DNA of 64,000 bases from Daucus carota subsp. sativus (taxonomy: Eukaryota; Streptophyta; Magnoliopsida; Apiales; Apiaceae). The translations under genes and the position numbers were made by a program. Shown one piece after another: positions 36,532 to 50,400 of the stretch. The notes under the pieces are model-generated. The model searched no databases and was not told the origin of the DNA. It saw nothing but the letters and a program-made list of their open reading frames with translations. Every line of letters begins with the position of its first letter. The stretch's first letter is position 1. The DNA is taken from contig NC_030381.2 in the NCBI RefSeq assembly GCF_001625215.2, positions 44,576,689-44,640,688 of the forward strand, written 5' to 3'.

Positions 36532-36650
36532 GTTTTTTTTGCTAGTTAACACACTCACGCACCCACCTTGTCTTGGACATGGTTCGAACCCTCGACATCC
36601 CATAAAGGGAGCGAGTGGGATACAGCTACACCAAGAGATGTCGGGTCTAT
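36532..36650 (-). mobile_element. tRNA-derived SINE-like element, minus strand
   Basis: On the minus strand: TGGTGTAGCTGTATCCC (A-box-like), GGGTTCGAACCATG (B box) and a terminal AAAAAAAA tail. Flanks show only a weak CATAG repeat. A distinct sequence from the SINEs at 10559 and 56255. Confidence 0.55.
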
Positions 36651-36803
36651 GATTTCGTTTGTTACGATTGAGCCGGTGAACACATGGATATTATTTTTCG
36701 TTATCCTTGTGATATTAGTGAAAAAGACTAGCTAAAATATAAACGATTTTGGCCTTCAATCAGATAACCTCAGATAATATCTAACTTGAGTTGTTACATC
36801 TAG

Positions 36804-36911
36804 GTGGAGGAACTGCACTCCTTGGTTGCTGAACTTGCACAAGTTTGTGAGAAAGAACAGTCTGTGCTTGAACAGTGCAAAGATTTCTTGTCTGTCCTAG
36901 CGGCTATGCAG
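36804..36911 (+). pseudogene. Orphan exon, 36 codons, unknown gene
   Basis: An open phase-0 exon bounded by a CTAG acceptor and a CAG/GTTAGA donor encodes VEELHSLVAELAQVCEKEQS followed by VLEQCKDFLSVLAAMQ, a strongly helical coiled-coil-like peptide. Codon composition and GC differ from the AT-rich flanks. No partner exon was found on either side; the F-box pseudogene starts 343 bases downstream. Probably a relic or captured exon; the parent gene is not recognised. Confidence 0.5.
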
Positions 36912-37254
36912 GTTAGAGCTCCCTCTGCCTGATTGCAGTTGGGTAGTTCTAATCTATTTTCTCATAGATATTCAAAAAACAGGAAATAAAGGTAAATATG
37001 GATAAAATCCGATGGAATCAACGGAAAATATAATTTTTACCAAATATAATCTGTATCTTAATCAAATTTGGTAATATATTAGCAGCCAAAACTTGTTACA
37101 CAAGATTTGAAGATAATATAATTAGTTTCTTGAATACTATTTAAAATCCCAATCCAACATGAAAAATATATCAATTCTTATTCAATCTCTCTTGTAAAAT
37201 TCTAGAAATTCCAGGTAAATTTGCAATCTCAACTTTGTTCGATCTTTGTGATCA

Positions 37255-39047
37255 ATGGATAGTCATAGAACGAGGAGGTGTAACAGGTATTTACCTGAGG
37301 ACAAAATCTTCATAATACTTATATGGCTGCCCATAAAAAAACTTATTCAGTTCAAGTCTGTTTGCAAATCTTGGAGATTCATGATTTCTTCCAATGAATT
37401 TATCCAAACCCACCTCACCAATTCCCACAAAAAACGAGCCTTTTTACTTAACTTCAAACCATATATTGACAATAGTAATAAACACATGGATGTCCATTAT
37501 ACTCCTCAGGATTCATACAGGGTTAACCTGCCACCTACTATTGCTGACATTGAACACATTTATTCTTGTGATGGTCTGGTCTGTTTATCCAATAAAGGGC
37601 GCGATGTTGCATATCTATGGAATCCGTCAACTAAACAGTGTAGGATGCTTCCTGCTCCTAACAAAAATTTGTCTCGTTGGGATGTTTTCCTTGGCCTGGG
37701 TTTCGATTCGTTTTCCAATGACTATAAGCTTCTTAGGATTGGCTCTCGGTTTCCGCCTCGACGAATACAAGCCGAGCTAGAGCTGTTCACGAACCGAGCC
37801 GAGCCGAGTTTTGACCGAACCGAGCCGAGCTTTAATTTTTTTTCTGACGAGCCGAGCCGAGCCGAGCTTTTTAATCGAACAAAAATTGTGTTCAAGCTCG
37901 GCTCGTTAACTAACGAGCCGAACACGAGTTTGTTCGCGAACAAATACGAGCCGAGCCGAGTCGAGTCGAGTCGAGCCGAGCCAGAAAAAAAATAAGGACA
38001 AACCGCTAGTTGACTCTTAAAATAGCTAACCTAATAATTTCAATTTTTTTGAAACTTTGTTTATATCACTAAAATGTATATATGTTAACATTCATACAGT
38101 TGGATCGGTAAAAAATATTTTTTAAAATATTGAAACACTAAATTAGGATTAAACACTAGTTAGCGGTACTAGTCAAACTTCTACTTGCCTGTTAAAAACC
38201 AAATAAAATTATTATTTCCTAAAATTTTGTTTACATCACTAAAATATATATATATTATGTTGAATTCTGAGTCCAATAACATATATAAATTATAAAAAAA
38301 ACCCGAAAATATTACATTTTTTCGAGCTTTAACGAGCCGAACTCGAGCCGAACGAGCTCGAGCCGAGCTCGAGCCGAACATACTAAAAGCTCGGCTCGAG
38401 CTCGTTTACTTAACGAACAATTTTTTATGTTCGTGCTCGAGCTCGTTAACTTAACGAGCCGAGCCGAACGAGCTCTTAACGAGCCGAGCTCGAGCTTGTT
38501 CGCGAATAGCTCAGTTCGTTAAACAGCCCTAAGCCGAGCTGTATTCCTCAAAAGCTAATTCTTGGAAAGAGATTCAAATTCCTAAAAAATAGGAAAGTTA
38601 TATATATCGCCGTTTTCACAAATTGTCCATGTTAAACCTGGGATTTTGTATTTGAGAACTGAGTTTAATATCTTGGCGTTTAAATTGCATGAGGAGGTGT
38701 TCCGACTATACCCGATTCCCCCCGGCCATACCTCGTCAAATCTTTTGGATTTTGAAGGTTATAATGCTATGGCTATGAAAACTCTTGATGAATCTGCTCA
38801 TAGTCTATTTATTTGGAATGACGTTTGTGGCAAATTGTCATGGACTAAATTATTCGATTTAGATATGAAGATAGTAAAAATTTATCGTTATCTGGGTACC
38901 AGGGAGTTTCTTGTTTCTTTTCTTGATAAGGAAGGCCTCTATTTTTATAACTACGAAACAAGAGAGACTAAGATGTGTAATCTTCAAAGACAGCGCGTGG
39001 CTATCAACTACACGGAGAGTCTTGTTTCCGTCAACGGGTGGGTATAG
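37255..39047 (+). pseudogene. F-box protein gene split by a transposon
   Basis: Residues 12-52 form an F-box (LPEDKIFIILIWLPIKKLIQ, FKSVCKSWR), followed by the F-box-associated region with YLWNPSTKQCRMLP and GFDSFSNDYKLLRI. At 37778 a 754 bp hAT-like element interrupts the frame. Its AGCCGAGC duplication lets the ORF resume as ELYSSKANSWKEI, but a stop at 38590 and a frameshift follow. The rest of the F-box-associated domain continues in another frame at 38646-39047 (VFRLYPIPPG, LFIWNDV, LSWTKLFDLD, VSVNGW). F-box proteins of this class are substrate receptors of SCF ubiquitin ligases. As it stands only a truncated F-box protein could be made. Confidence 0.85.
37778..38531. mobile_element. 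hAT-like non-autonomous element inside the F-box gene, 754 bp
   Basis: Left end TAGAGCTGTTCACGAACC, right end GTTCGTTAAACAGCCCTA. An 8 bp duplication AGCCGAGC lies at 37770-37777 and 38532-38539. Both arms are packed with GAGCCGAGC/GCTCGGCTC repeats, which differ sharply in GC from the AT-rich core. There is no transposase. Confidence 0.9.
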
Positions 39048-39929
39048 TAGGCAGCAAGTAAATATAGGAGCAAGGCTGGTCCTTATCTTCTGAATTTAGC
39101 TTTCAACTCATCGCAGAATGTACTCACATTATTATCAATGTATTGGTGAATCAAGAACCATCTTTTTATTTAAGTGACTGCACAAAATAATTCAAGTCAG
39201 GGATAATGGATCGTTCCAAAGTAATATGTGCAGTTCAAAATAGAAACTAATGGCGTCAACAGAGCGTCTAATAAAATAGAAAGAAACATTGTTTAGCTGT
39301 TCGACCATCTAATAATGATAGCCTCCCTTGCATTTACAACCACACCAATCAAAATACTCCAAATCAATAAAAAAAATTAAATATATCAGACTTTTGAAAC
39401 AGTAAAAGGAATTACATATTTTTTAGTGTAATGCGGAATAATAGCAGATATTTTCAGGTGATATTGAACCAGACAGTACAGAATCCTATGCAATTTAAAT
39501 GTCTCCAGTCCACTTGAGCTTTTAAAAGTAAACATGTTTGTAAATATATAGTAACATTTGGCATGTCCAACACTCTAGTTGCATCCTCAATGTATACAAA
39601 AATATAGTCTGAAGAACAACATTATGAACATTATGTTACAGTCTGTCTAACGTCATCAATCAATCTGGGTAAAAAACCTAACTACTAGCTATTCTATAAT
39701 TTGCTTTACCTTAATGAAAAATTAACAAAAATATGATTTTTACTTTGTATTCCTATGAGCTTGTCGGTAATAATATGATACCTGTCAATAGTGGACATGT
39801 TTGTCCCAGGTCTGAACTGCTGAAAATCTGAACGACCTTGATGTAAATTCTTCTTTCGGACCTGTACATGTTGCAGTCTGCTTGCCAGATTTACAACATT
39901 AACCAGAAAATTAAGCTTCTCCAGAAAAC
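39048..39929. other. Spacer and LMBD2-like 3-prime UTR side
   Basis: No gene seen. The part from about 39700 to 39929 may include the 3-prime UTR of the minus-strand gene. Confidence 0.4.
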
Positions 39930-42900
39930 CTATACATCCATTATATCTATATCTTCCTCGGCATTAGGCCGTTTCAGTCTTTGAAATATATCATCTAGAG
40001 ATTCCGGTGAGGAAACACGAGGGATAGGTTTGGGATCCTCAACTTGACGCAAGGGCAGGAACTTTTTGGCTCCTATATTTGTCTTTAGAGTTTGAAAACC
40101 TGACTTCATTGTTGCCCACTTTGATGCTAAGCTAGAAGATGGGCCTCCTGCATCTTTAGTTGCTTGTGAGTTGGATGCATCCAACAACGAGGCTTCAGCA
40201 TCCTCCACCGGATTCATGTTGTCTATATTTCTATTTTGTTCCCTTATTGCAGCATACTTGCTGCTAATGGCTTCTCTATGTCCACTGTATCTACGAGCCT
40301 CGCTGGAAGCTGTTGAACTTTCCTTCAACTCATTCTCATGTAAACTGGAAGTCGCTTTCATTTCAACAATATTTCTATCCTGAAATATTCAAAATTCCGG
40401 TTACAAGATATCTCTAGGCTGCACATGTTGAGTCCTAACAAGGCAATAATAGATACAAGGAACTTTTGTCAAGACACTGACAAAACAAGGAGCACCACTC
40501 TACTTTTTTATATCCAATGCAGAACTATATCAGATGCATTCAGCTGAAAATATATATTGCTATTTTTAACAGAAAGAATTATCTATAGACTAAGGCAAAG
40601 ATACACATACTGTGCCATTGCTGGATGTCTCCAAATCCAGTCCAGGGTCTTTGAAATTCCTGGCCAAGGGAATAACAGCTTCACCAACTTTTCGTCCTTG
40701 CTCAATCCATGTCCGCTCTGAGAAACAAATGATTATTCAAGTAATTGCATGCAAGCAGCAGAATTTCTGTCCTTTTAATGGTCAGTAAATATATGTACAC
40801 TTCTCATCTTATCTCGATGAGGTGGGTAAATACAGAAGCTTAAGCCATTTGGAAAAAAAAATTGATACACTTACCTTTTTGCAGAATTAGTAATCCTGAT
40901 GAATCAAATCCATCTAGATCATCGGCTTCAGTTTGAAATTTAAATATCTTCCAGTTGCCAAAAAAACTTATTATCCGGTCAAAGAAATTGCTAGCTACCA
41001 ACACTGTATATACAACCATAATTAGTGGATAAATTTTGTTGAAATTTTCGCCAAAAAAAGGTACAGCGTCGTCAATATTCCCCATTTTCTGCAGCCATAG
41101 AAAGTGTTCAGCATGTGAGATAAATGAAAAGTTAATACAAGTAGAAAATCTTGCATGACGAATTGTTGACTATGTTGTAGTTGTAACTAAACAGGCATAT
41201 CTTCAACAGGTATAACATGGTATTATCATTTATCAGTGACTGATTCCAAAAATAAATAATTAAAGTAGAGAATAAAAAATAATAGTTGTTTGTCATGGAC
41301 AAGGATGATAAGATGGAGGAACGTTTATTTGGCTAACTTCAAGAAAGACACCACCCACCCACACGCAAAGAAAAAACGATATAGCACAATTTCTTGTCTA
41401 TTCTACAATGGAACACCATAATTAGAACTTGGTTTTAATATATCAGCAACAAAACCAAGACGTCCTTTTAGACTTCGGATTCTTTTATTATACATCTGAC
41501 ATGAGAAGACCTGGAATATCACAGTTCCTTGCTGAAAAAATAGCTACGAAGCTGATAAAAAAAAAATAATTATGTTCACCTTCTCAAAAATAGTCTGCTT
41601 CTTTTTACCAAGACTAATGAGGTTGAGGAAATTATAAGAAATTGGTGGAGCATATCGAGCAACCATTCTGGCACAAGTTCCAAATAAACATAATCAAAAC
41701 ACTTCATATAAGATAAGATAAGATAACAAAACGAAGGGCGAAAAAATAGTATAATTTACAAGAAAAACTTACGAGCAGATCATAAGCAGGTTGACTGAGC
41801 TTGTTTGTCTTGGTGTAAGTGAATAAAACATTAACATTCCAACTTTGAATAATGAATAGTAAGTGCAAATGCACATGTACATCAAAGGAACAAAAGCAAA
41901 GACCTAGAGAGATCAGGAATGTAAAAATTAATTAGTCCATCCAATTTTAGTACGATATGAAGCCTACATTGCAGAATATAAAGCTTAGGTACAAAGAATA
42001 CATGGGTAGCAGAAATATAGAGGTCCATATGTGCTATGATGCAAGCGAAAAAAACAAATGTGTGTACAACTGAGACGATGGTAGTTCAGGATCTCATTCT
42101 AACTTTTATTTACTAAATTCTGGTTTGGGAGGTAGGGGGTATGGGTATTGAATTTTGAGCAAAACATACAAAGAAACAGACAGAAAGGTAAAAAGAAAAT
42201 TTTGCAATGAACTGTTTAGTTACTAACAACAAAAAATTATATAAAAGTCAAAGATTTGCTATTTATTAGCCAAATACTGCCAGTTTTTTGAATGAATAGT
42301 GGGTTGAGAAATGAGTACAGAGAATTCAGATGAGAAAAGCTCATCTAAATTGTTTTTGGGAGTCAATCTGAAGCAAATAGCTCAATAGAAACCACATCAA
42401 AAACTTACATAGACACCAAGGTCCTCTGTTGTTTACATCAGATGAGAAAATATTATACTCGTATTAAATCATGTTCAGTAGTTTAAAATGGAAGGGAACA
42501 TAGAATTTACAACAGAATGCAGTTTTTCAATATAGTAAAGCAACACTCAGTTTTCTAAAGATTGTGATTGGTATAGGGCACTCCAACAATTTTCCATCAT
42601 ATATAGAAGTGCATAAACGCACAACAATACATCATATCTCTAAGCTATTAAGTTGAGTATAAACTTAGTTCGAAGACAACATGAGTTGGTCTGTACTACA
42701 TCCACACCAAATACATCCCATATCTTTTGCAAGTCAAAAAGTAAAAAAGAAAAAAGATTTTGAACTTACCTGGACAAGCATCTCTTGCTTTCCAACAGAA
42801 TTAATAAGGATTGAAAAAAGAGACAAATCAAGTCCACTAGGCAAGAGAGTAGCCTCTGCTAAAAGAATCGCCACTGACATGCAACCAAGAATGATAGCCA

Positions 42901-45900
42901 GCAGTTTTTCCAAATGCTTCCGCATCATACATCGCCAGATCAATTCTGTCAAAAATCAACAGTTATCATAATATTTTCTTCTTGACTGTCTAGATTAAGC
43001 CGATTGTAGTTGCCCCCTGGTGCAACAGTACCTTCACTCTATAATAGTAACACAAATAAAATGTAATTGTAAAAAAAATCAATAATAGGCACTCCTATTC
43101 TTTCAATAGGAAACTCCTCAATTCGACACTGACCTAATTTATTTGACTTTTATGTCGATTACGGAGACTTACATGAACTTTTTAATATAATTTCATGCAA
43201 AAGGTATATCCAAAATTTTTTGCATATATAAATATACGCAAGCACTAGTCTTCGTGACCTTAAAACTACCATCACGGCACAGGAATTTTGTGCCGGTAAG
43301 TGCAGGCGACATTTAATGGTCATGGTGTATTACTGTTGGCAAATATCTTATTACTTCTCCTTCAATCTTGTTAAAACAGAATTCTCAATAATAAGTTTTC
43401 ATTTAAACTCTTGCTCTTAGAACTCTGCCAGCAGGAGACTACACAAGCCACTTCCATGTTTTTAATCATGATAATGACCGGATTACAGCATCAGAGGAGA
43501 AGAAATCTGGTCTGAAGATGTTACGCCACCAAGACTTGTGGGAAGTTATGGCACTAAATGCTTCATCTATGTTTAAATCTCATCTTCATCCGTGTTCAAC
43601 CTTTTCTTTTATGTTTGTTAATCACTTTGGTAAGGTCAAAATTTCTGTGCGATGGTTTTTCAAAAACTTTACCTCAGATTTCGAGAACTACTAAATCAGC
43701 ACAGCCCCCCTTTACCCTCTCGGGGTCATATGTAGTAGTATCTCTATTATCTTTTTATTCTCACAAATATCACGCTATTCTGTCTTCGAGAGGGCCCTTT
43801 GAACTTGACATGAACTCAAGAATATCACGAAAGAAATTGGAGTATTATGATACTGAAAATGAGATTCTATCATCAAGATTGTCTGGATATAGTAAATTAC
43901 TGGAAGCTTTTGTTCATACATATGAGAACCAGTTACTTTCGAAGCTGAAAAGAGAAAGTATTAAAAATAGAAATAACATTGCACTAAAAATCTAAAATAA
44001 ATAAAAAGTTTCACCAATTGCTCAGCACGCACAGGACCAAGCCATTGCTGTAAGGTGTATTTGTCTCATCTATTCATGTATTTCTTTGCTTCGCGCTCAG
44101 TCTAATCAAAGTATTACATAATGAAGATATGAAAAACTATGAGAAGTAAATGAAGAGGAGATAAAGTGACAAAGAATGTACTATAACTAGGTGGGAAACA
44201 GTGAACAAATAGTGGAGGTAGACAGAGAATGGCTGGAGAAAATAAAGGAGATGAAGGAGAGAAGAATTTAAAGTTAAGAATAAGTTTGGGTGCACATATA
44301 CAAAAACTGTGTACACCCAAAATATCCTTTCTTGGACTCTTAATTAACCAAAGTTAGATATTTTCAAAGCTAATTCCAGTATATTTAAATGGACTATATG
44401 GCGAAACATGTATTAAATAAATTGTACATCAAAAGCTGTTAAATGAAAAGCACTTGTGACAGATGTTTTTAAAAAGGATGAGAGCCAAAAAACAATTGTT
44501 CGTAATCAACTCACACCCATTAGGGACCTTAAGAACCCTTGCATACGACCAACTCACACCAATTCGGGCCCAAAAAAATACAGTGGTGTACCATCAATAA
44601 GTCGTACATTACACTTGTAAAAAAAAAATGAGCTATTATTGTGATTCCCCAATAGCTACAAACCCCTGACATATTAAAATTATCATTCAACAATTTAGAT
44701 CTAGATTAGAAGCTATTAAATAAATATAGTAATCAAAACAAAATATTAGCTATTTAGCCAAAAAAAAATAGAAGTTATAATATTCTTCTGTTTACCTACA
44801 GAATCCAGGAAGGATCCCAATGTGCCAGTCCGCTCAGGTCTAAGACTTGAAACAAATTTCCTGCAATTTATCAGAACTTGAGATACTAACAATTAAAATG
44901 CAGGCAAAGATGAATCAGCAAAATAAAAGACTGCAAGCACAGATTATCCTAGCTCAAAGGCATTCGGAGTTTTGATAATATGTGGAAAACATTGTAAACA
45001 TTACTTTTATATTCTCTTAACGGCTTCAAGAAGCCTGAAAAGTAACAAAAGATACAGAGAATACACCAATATCATAAATCAACAGGACAATTAGGATATT
45101 ATCTTAATACATATACAAGCCGGAGCCAACTCATACTCAAGCAGTCGGATATGTTTGAGATATTATATGAGTGCAGGGGTAATTAAGTCATTTTAGTATT
45201 AGTTAGCAATGGTGTCTATATATACTTATCATGCTTTGTACTTGCGATTACGCTTGCTTATGAAAAATTGAATTTGTTTCTACCAGGCTCTCTCTTTCTC
45301 TCTCTAGTTTTTATTATCCCAACTTATAACTCTCTCTTCATTCTGCAGTCTATCTCTCTCCTTTATAATTTTTGTTACCTCTCTTCCTAGTTCTCTGATC
45401 TCTCACTACAGTTCTGCCCTAATCTCTCTGATTTCTATCTACATTCTGCTATATATATATCATTGTTATTGAGTCGACGACTAGTCACCGACTAGTCGCC
45501 GAGTCGGCCCAGCAGAACAAGTCGACCAGCGACTGGGCTTATAAGTCGTCCACGGGTAAAACCCGACCCGACTCGGTACCGACCCGGTCCAATCGAGTTT
45601 TACCCGACCCGGTTAGGGTTAAAAACGATACTTACACCGATTTCTGACTTCATCTTGAAACGAAACGGACTTCAGAGCAGGCTTCCGGTAAGTTCCTCTC
45701 CTCTCTCCTCTCCTATCTCTTCTCTTTCGTCTCTCTCTTCATCTCTTTTCTTCTTTTATGTATATACACACGACGCCGATAGATTAGTATATACACACGA
45801 CGGTGTGTGTATATACTGGGGGCTGCTGTAGTGCTGTGTACGTGTCTCTTTCCTATTTGAAATATTAAATGATATGTTTTTATCTATATTATATAATCTT

Positions 45901-45991
<91 letters not shown>

Positions 45992-46097
45992 TGTATATCA
46001 CGACTTGTCGACTTATTTCGACTAGTCGGGCGACTTGTCGACTAGTCGATTCCAAGGTGTCCGGGCGCCGAGACTCGACTTGTCGACTTAATAAGCA

Positions 46098-46147
<50 letters not shown>

Positions 46148-47370
46148 GTTTCTTAACTGTTATCTGCATTTCTTATTAAATAAACCTAGAAATACCTAAG
46201 CTAGACAAAAAATACAACTTAGAACCCTATAGTTCCAGACATTATGTCTGCGCTGGTCAGATTCTCGATTTCCCCGCCACGGAGAACCCTTTTCATTTTT
46301 CAGCCCCTTAACTATACTGTTTAACCACTAGAAACATGCATGCCATATACTAAATTCTCTGGTAAACAGCAATACCTTTTAACTTAAAATTTAACATAAC
46401 AGTGAACTTAGACTAGCCAAATGTAAGGAAGAAACTGAACCAAAGCTAAATTTGAAACGCACCATCCAGTTTCAGTTCTCCTTTCGTAATTCTTTATTGT
46501 GTCTTCGAGCTCAAGAGCCTCCAATACATATGTCATATATTCGCTGCAAAACAAAAGTTACATAGATGTCATTCATCCAATCGGGTCGCATCCCTGGCTC
46601 AAGAGCCTCCAATACATATGTCATAAATGGTGATAGCGAAAGAATTTATACATAAAATTCCAACTACAAAAGAAAAAAGATGACTTCTTTTTTATTATAA
46701 TATATTTCAAAACACAAGGGTTATTTAATGCAAATATGCAATTCTCCATCCCTAATTCCCATCAAACCTATCAGCATAGCACCCATGGTAAAAGAACAGA
46801 TAGCCATTTTATTTCAACAATTGATAGGGGTAGCCAACAGTTGACATCCTTCACATCTTCATCTCTGTGATACCAGGAAAGATTGATAAAGTTCCTTCCA
46901 GAACACAAACACATTAATCAGCAGCAAACTCTCTGATTTAACACAAAAATGTTGATTTCAACAAACACTTGGGAAGTATTTAAAGAACTCCAATCTGAGG
47001 AAGAACCAGAATATCTATATGTCTGAGGAATTACCAAAAATGTAAAATGTAAAGTTTAGGATTTGAGGAAGGAAGTGTGTTTACGGACGTAATTGTAGGC
47101 TTAGATCAATTAGAAAGAAGCCTAGATCTCTATTATGATATATTGATAATTTTGCAGATAGATTAGTCTGAAAAGCTTTGAGAGGTCATATATGTTAGGA
47201 TGACAAGCTCACTCCAAGTACCATTTAAATTGCTTAAATATGAATCTGCCAGAATACAATACCTTGTAGCAGAAAATAGTTTGTTAAATAGGGCAATACG
47301 AGTCCTGAAGCAAGTTATACGCCCTAGGTAATTAATCAACCTAGGAAAGACCCCAAAATACTGATCCCAC

Positions 47371-47410
<40 letters not shown>

Positions 47411-50400
47411 ACCCCCAAGGAAAACAACCCGGCCACCTAAGCAAAGATCCCGAGGACCCTACGTATCCCCAAAGCTCCCTATCTACCCCAAAGGAAAGTA
47501 ACATATTATGCCAAAAGCTAATTATCAAAGCATACACCATATGCCCAAGCAAGACAATAGAAATGGTCACTAAATAGAATTCAGATATGACCAGCTCTGG
47601 TTTAAGCAAAAAAGAAACAATATGCCAACTCAAAGTTGATTGAACAGAGTGATTCAGTTCAATATCCAACTAATTCATGGTAGCATGCACGAGGTGATTT
47701 AATAATATGAATTTGTCACCAATTTGTGTTTAAATCCAGTAATCAATAAAGGCATATGTCATATTATTGTTACCACTATGATAGTTCTCATTATTCTACC
47801 TTTTGTATCGGTAGTACTCTTCTCGAGCTCCCCTTAAATGGCGTCTAAGTGTTGCCATAGATTTCTCATCTGTATCATAGTCCATGTCATTATCCCCTAA
47901 ACGACCACCTTGTGGTTTGAACAATGGATCTTCACTGAACTGTGATATTGATGTCGAATAAAGAAACCAAGAGCCGTGTTAAGCCAAGTAATTTGGCATT
48001 TGAATAATTCGTAAAAGATGAGATCATACAAAAAAGCAAGACAGATGAATATACCATTTGAACCAACATATTATTGATGACATTCATGTAGGGTCTTAAA
48101 GGGTCACGCTTGGACATCTGCTTGGAAGTAGCCTGGGCAACCTACACGATTCCAATGACAGAAAAGAAGCTTGATGAACTACAAACCTTTCACAAATAGT
48201 TTATTCTGTTAACAACCACTACATAAATATTGAATAGAAAATCTGTAATTATCCATTTAACATAAGATATGATAGAATATGAAGAATCAATGTTACATGA
48301 TGACCTCAATAACAAGGGACTGGCTTTGCTTATCCTAGTTCCTAGATACCAGTGCACAACATGCATAACTAGGCCGTGATGGGAACAACTTGTTGCTCGG
48401 TTGATATCAATAACAGGCACTCTAAAACATCTTGACTTGGAGAATTCAAAGAGCATCTTATTGCGCTAGAAATTTAATTTGAGGTATATTGATTTTATTT
48501 ACACGTGTAGATATTCCCCTAGTGCTATCAGCTATGGTACTACAAGTCAGAAAATGTTATGCACTAAATCTTTATAACTGACAGTACAGAATTCACGACT
48601 TCCATGGTGTAAAATTAAGTTTCAAATTGAGTTATATTGTACGACGATGGGAATACTGACTATATTCAAACAATTTGGCTGGCAAAATATGAGCAAATCC
48701 AACTTGGCCTAGAGTTACGACCATCAAAATTACGAGAAACATTAAATGAAGTACAAAAATAACTCGAGCAAAATTTTATGCAACAAATCACGAGTCTTCC
48801 CATTTGTAAGAAAAATCTTTAACTGACAATTAAATCACTTACTACAATGGCATTGGACAGATCTTGATGAGCATTGTCAAGTTTCACAGCCATTTTGGCA
48901 ATTTTATGAGACAGGACCTTCTGGCGTGTGGTCCAATCAGCATTTCTCCATATGCTCTTTGGAATTTCACTCAATGCAAAACCAAGAAGAAATGCACCTG
49001 TAACAAGTCCAAAAGTATTGGAACAACCCATGGCTAGACCTAACACAGTTCCAGTCCTGTCAATATATACATTAAACCAGAGTCAATCACGAAGATTTAA
49101 TTGTTGGCGACAGAGATCCAGCTTGTACTACTCGTGAACTAGCCGAAAGAATAACTTTAATAATTAGTTATGCAATATATGCTTTTATTGCATACTTCTT
49201 GTATTCCAGGGATCATGGAACTTACCATTTATAAGTTACTAAATTTTAAATAATGTAAAAAGAATGTATATAAAGAAGTGTGTAATGTAAATATACAAAG
49301 AAAGAGTGTATAACCAGATTTTAATAAGTTTATAGATATTCATGCAAGATAACATATCCACTAATATCTTCGTGCTGCCCTAAATGTGTAGCACCAACAT
49401 TGACAAGTTTGATTTAACAGAACATGGAAACTAGATGAATCCACAGAAGCATAAAACCTAGCAAGAAGAAAGGATTTCCAGGATGAATTTTTTGACACCT
49501 ACAATGTTTTTTTGTTTAATAATAACATGTCACCCATCTATTTTTGGTCCTCATGTATGTCATTCATGAATTATGCATCGTATTCAGGAAAAAAAAAAAA
49601 AAGTGTTACTATTGGGCTGTTTGTTTCGTAGAAGCAGGGGCTACTTCTGGCTTTTGCTTCTCTTGACCCGTTTATGTAAATAAGTAGAAGCACTTTTAGC
49701 TGAGAATGCTAGCTTTTCTCTCACAGCTTCTACTTCTTTTCCAAACACTTTATTAACTTATTTACTTCTCACTTCTACTCCACTTCTTTAGTTTAAACAA
49801 GAAGTCACTTCTTTTAAGCTAACCCAAACAACCCCTATATGCATGAATACATGGGAAAATGACAGAAGCACTTCAAACTGAACATATAGCTGTTAAGTAA
49901 ACTATAGTAATAACAATAGAATTTGAACAAAGATCTCAAAAATCAATATGTAGTAGCAATAAGAATTAACCTTTTTTTGCGCAGAGTAAAGAGAAGAATA
50001 AGTCCAAAAAGACCAATAGATCCCACAATGAAGTAAAAGATTAAGTTAACATGTATGCTAGTCTTTAGTCTTTCCATCACCGTAAAGTCTCCAGCATCTT
50101 CATAACCCTGGATAAGGGGGGCCACGAGCCTGCTCGGTCAAAAAAAACAACAATGTTTGCTTTTACAATTCAACACTCCAGATGCTACTCAATATAAACA
50201 CCATGCAGCATTAATTGTGGGAAAGGTGAGAAAGCCATTTACATGTTAGTAACTATATAATGCAGCCTACTAGGCCTGAGCATAATTATTCGAAACCGGT
50301 CCAAACCGGCCGATCCAAACCGTCCAAACCGAATATTTCGGTTTCTTAACGGTTTGGTTTAGTTTTGGTAATTTAAAAACCGAAAATTTTCAGTTTGGTT

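Larger units (their letters stand above)
44861..46462. other. Intron 7 of the LMBD2-like gene: repeats and hAT-like debris
   Basis: Contains CT-rich runs (45290-45420 and 45696-45760), a block of GTCGACGACTAGTC/CGACTAGTCG strings at 45470-45560 with GACCCGACTCGGT repeats, matching CGACTAGTCG strings at 46008-46090, and the microsatellites listed separately. The paired CGACTAGTCG blocks suggest the two ends of a degraded DNA transposon, but no target duplication was identified. Confidence 0.5.

Noticed and set aside
43558..43995. 145-residue plus-strand ORF
   Set aside because: No recognisable domain, antisense inside an intron of the LMBD2-like gene, no splice or promoter support.
45874..46179. 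101-residue ORF rich in Ile-Tyr on the plus strand
   Set aside because: It is the (TA)n and (TTTA)n microsatellites read as protein; the minus-strand ORF at 45981-46169 is the same artefact.
47370..47669. Minus-strand ORF ending in poly-Gly
   Set aside because: The poly-Gly comes from the C homopolymer; the rest has no domain and lies inside an intron.
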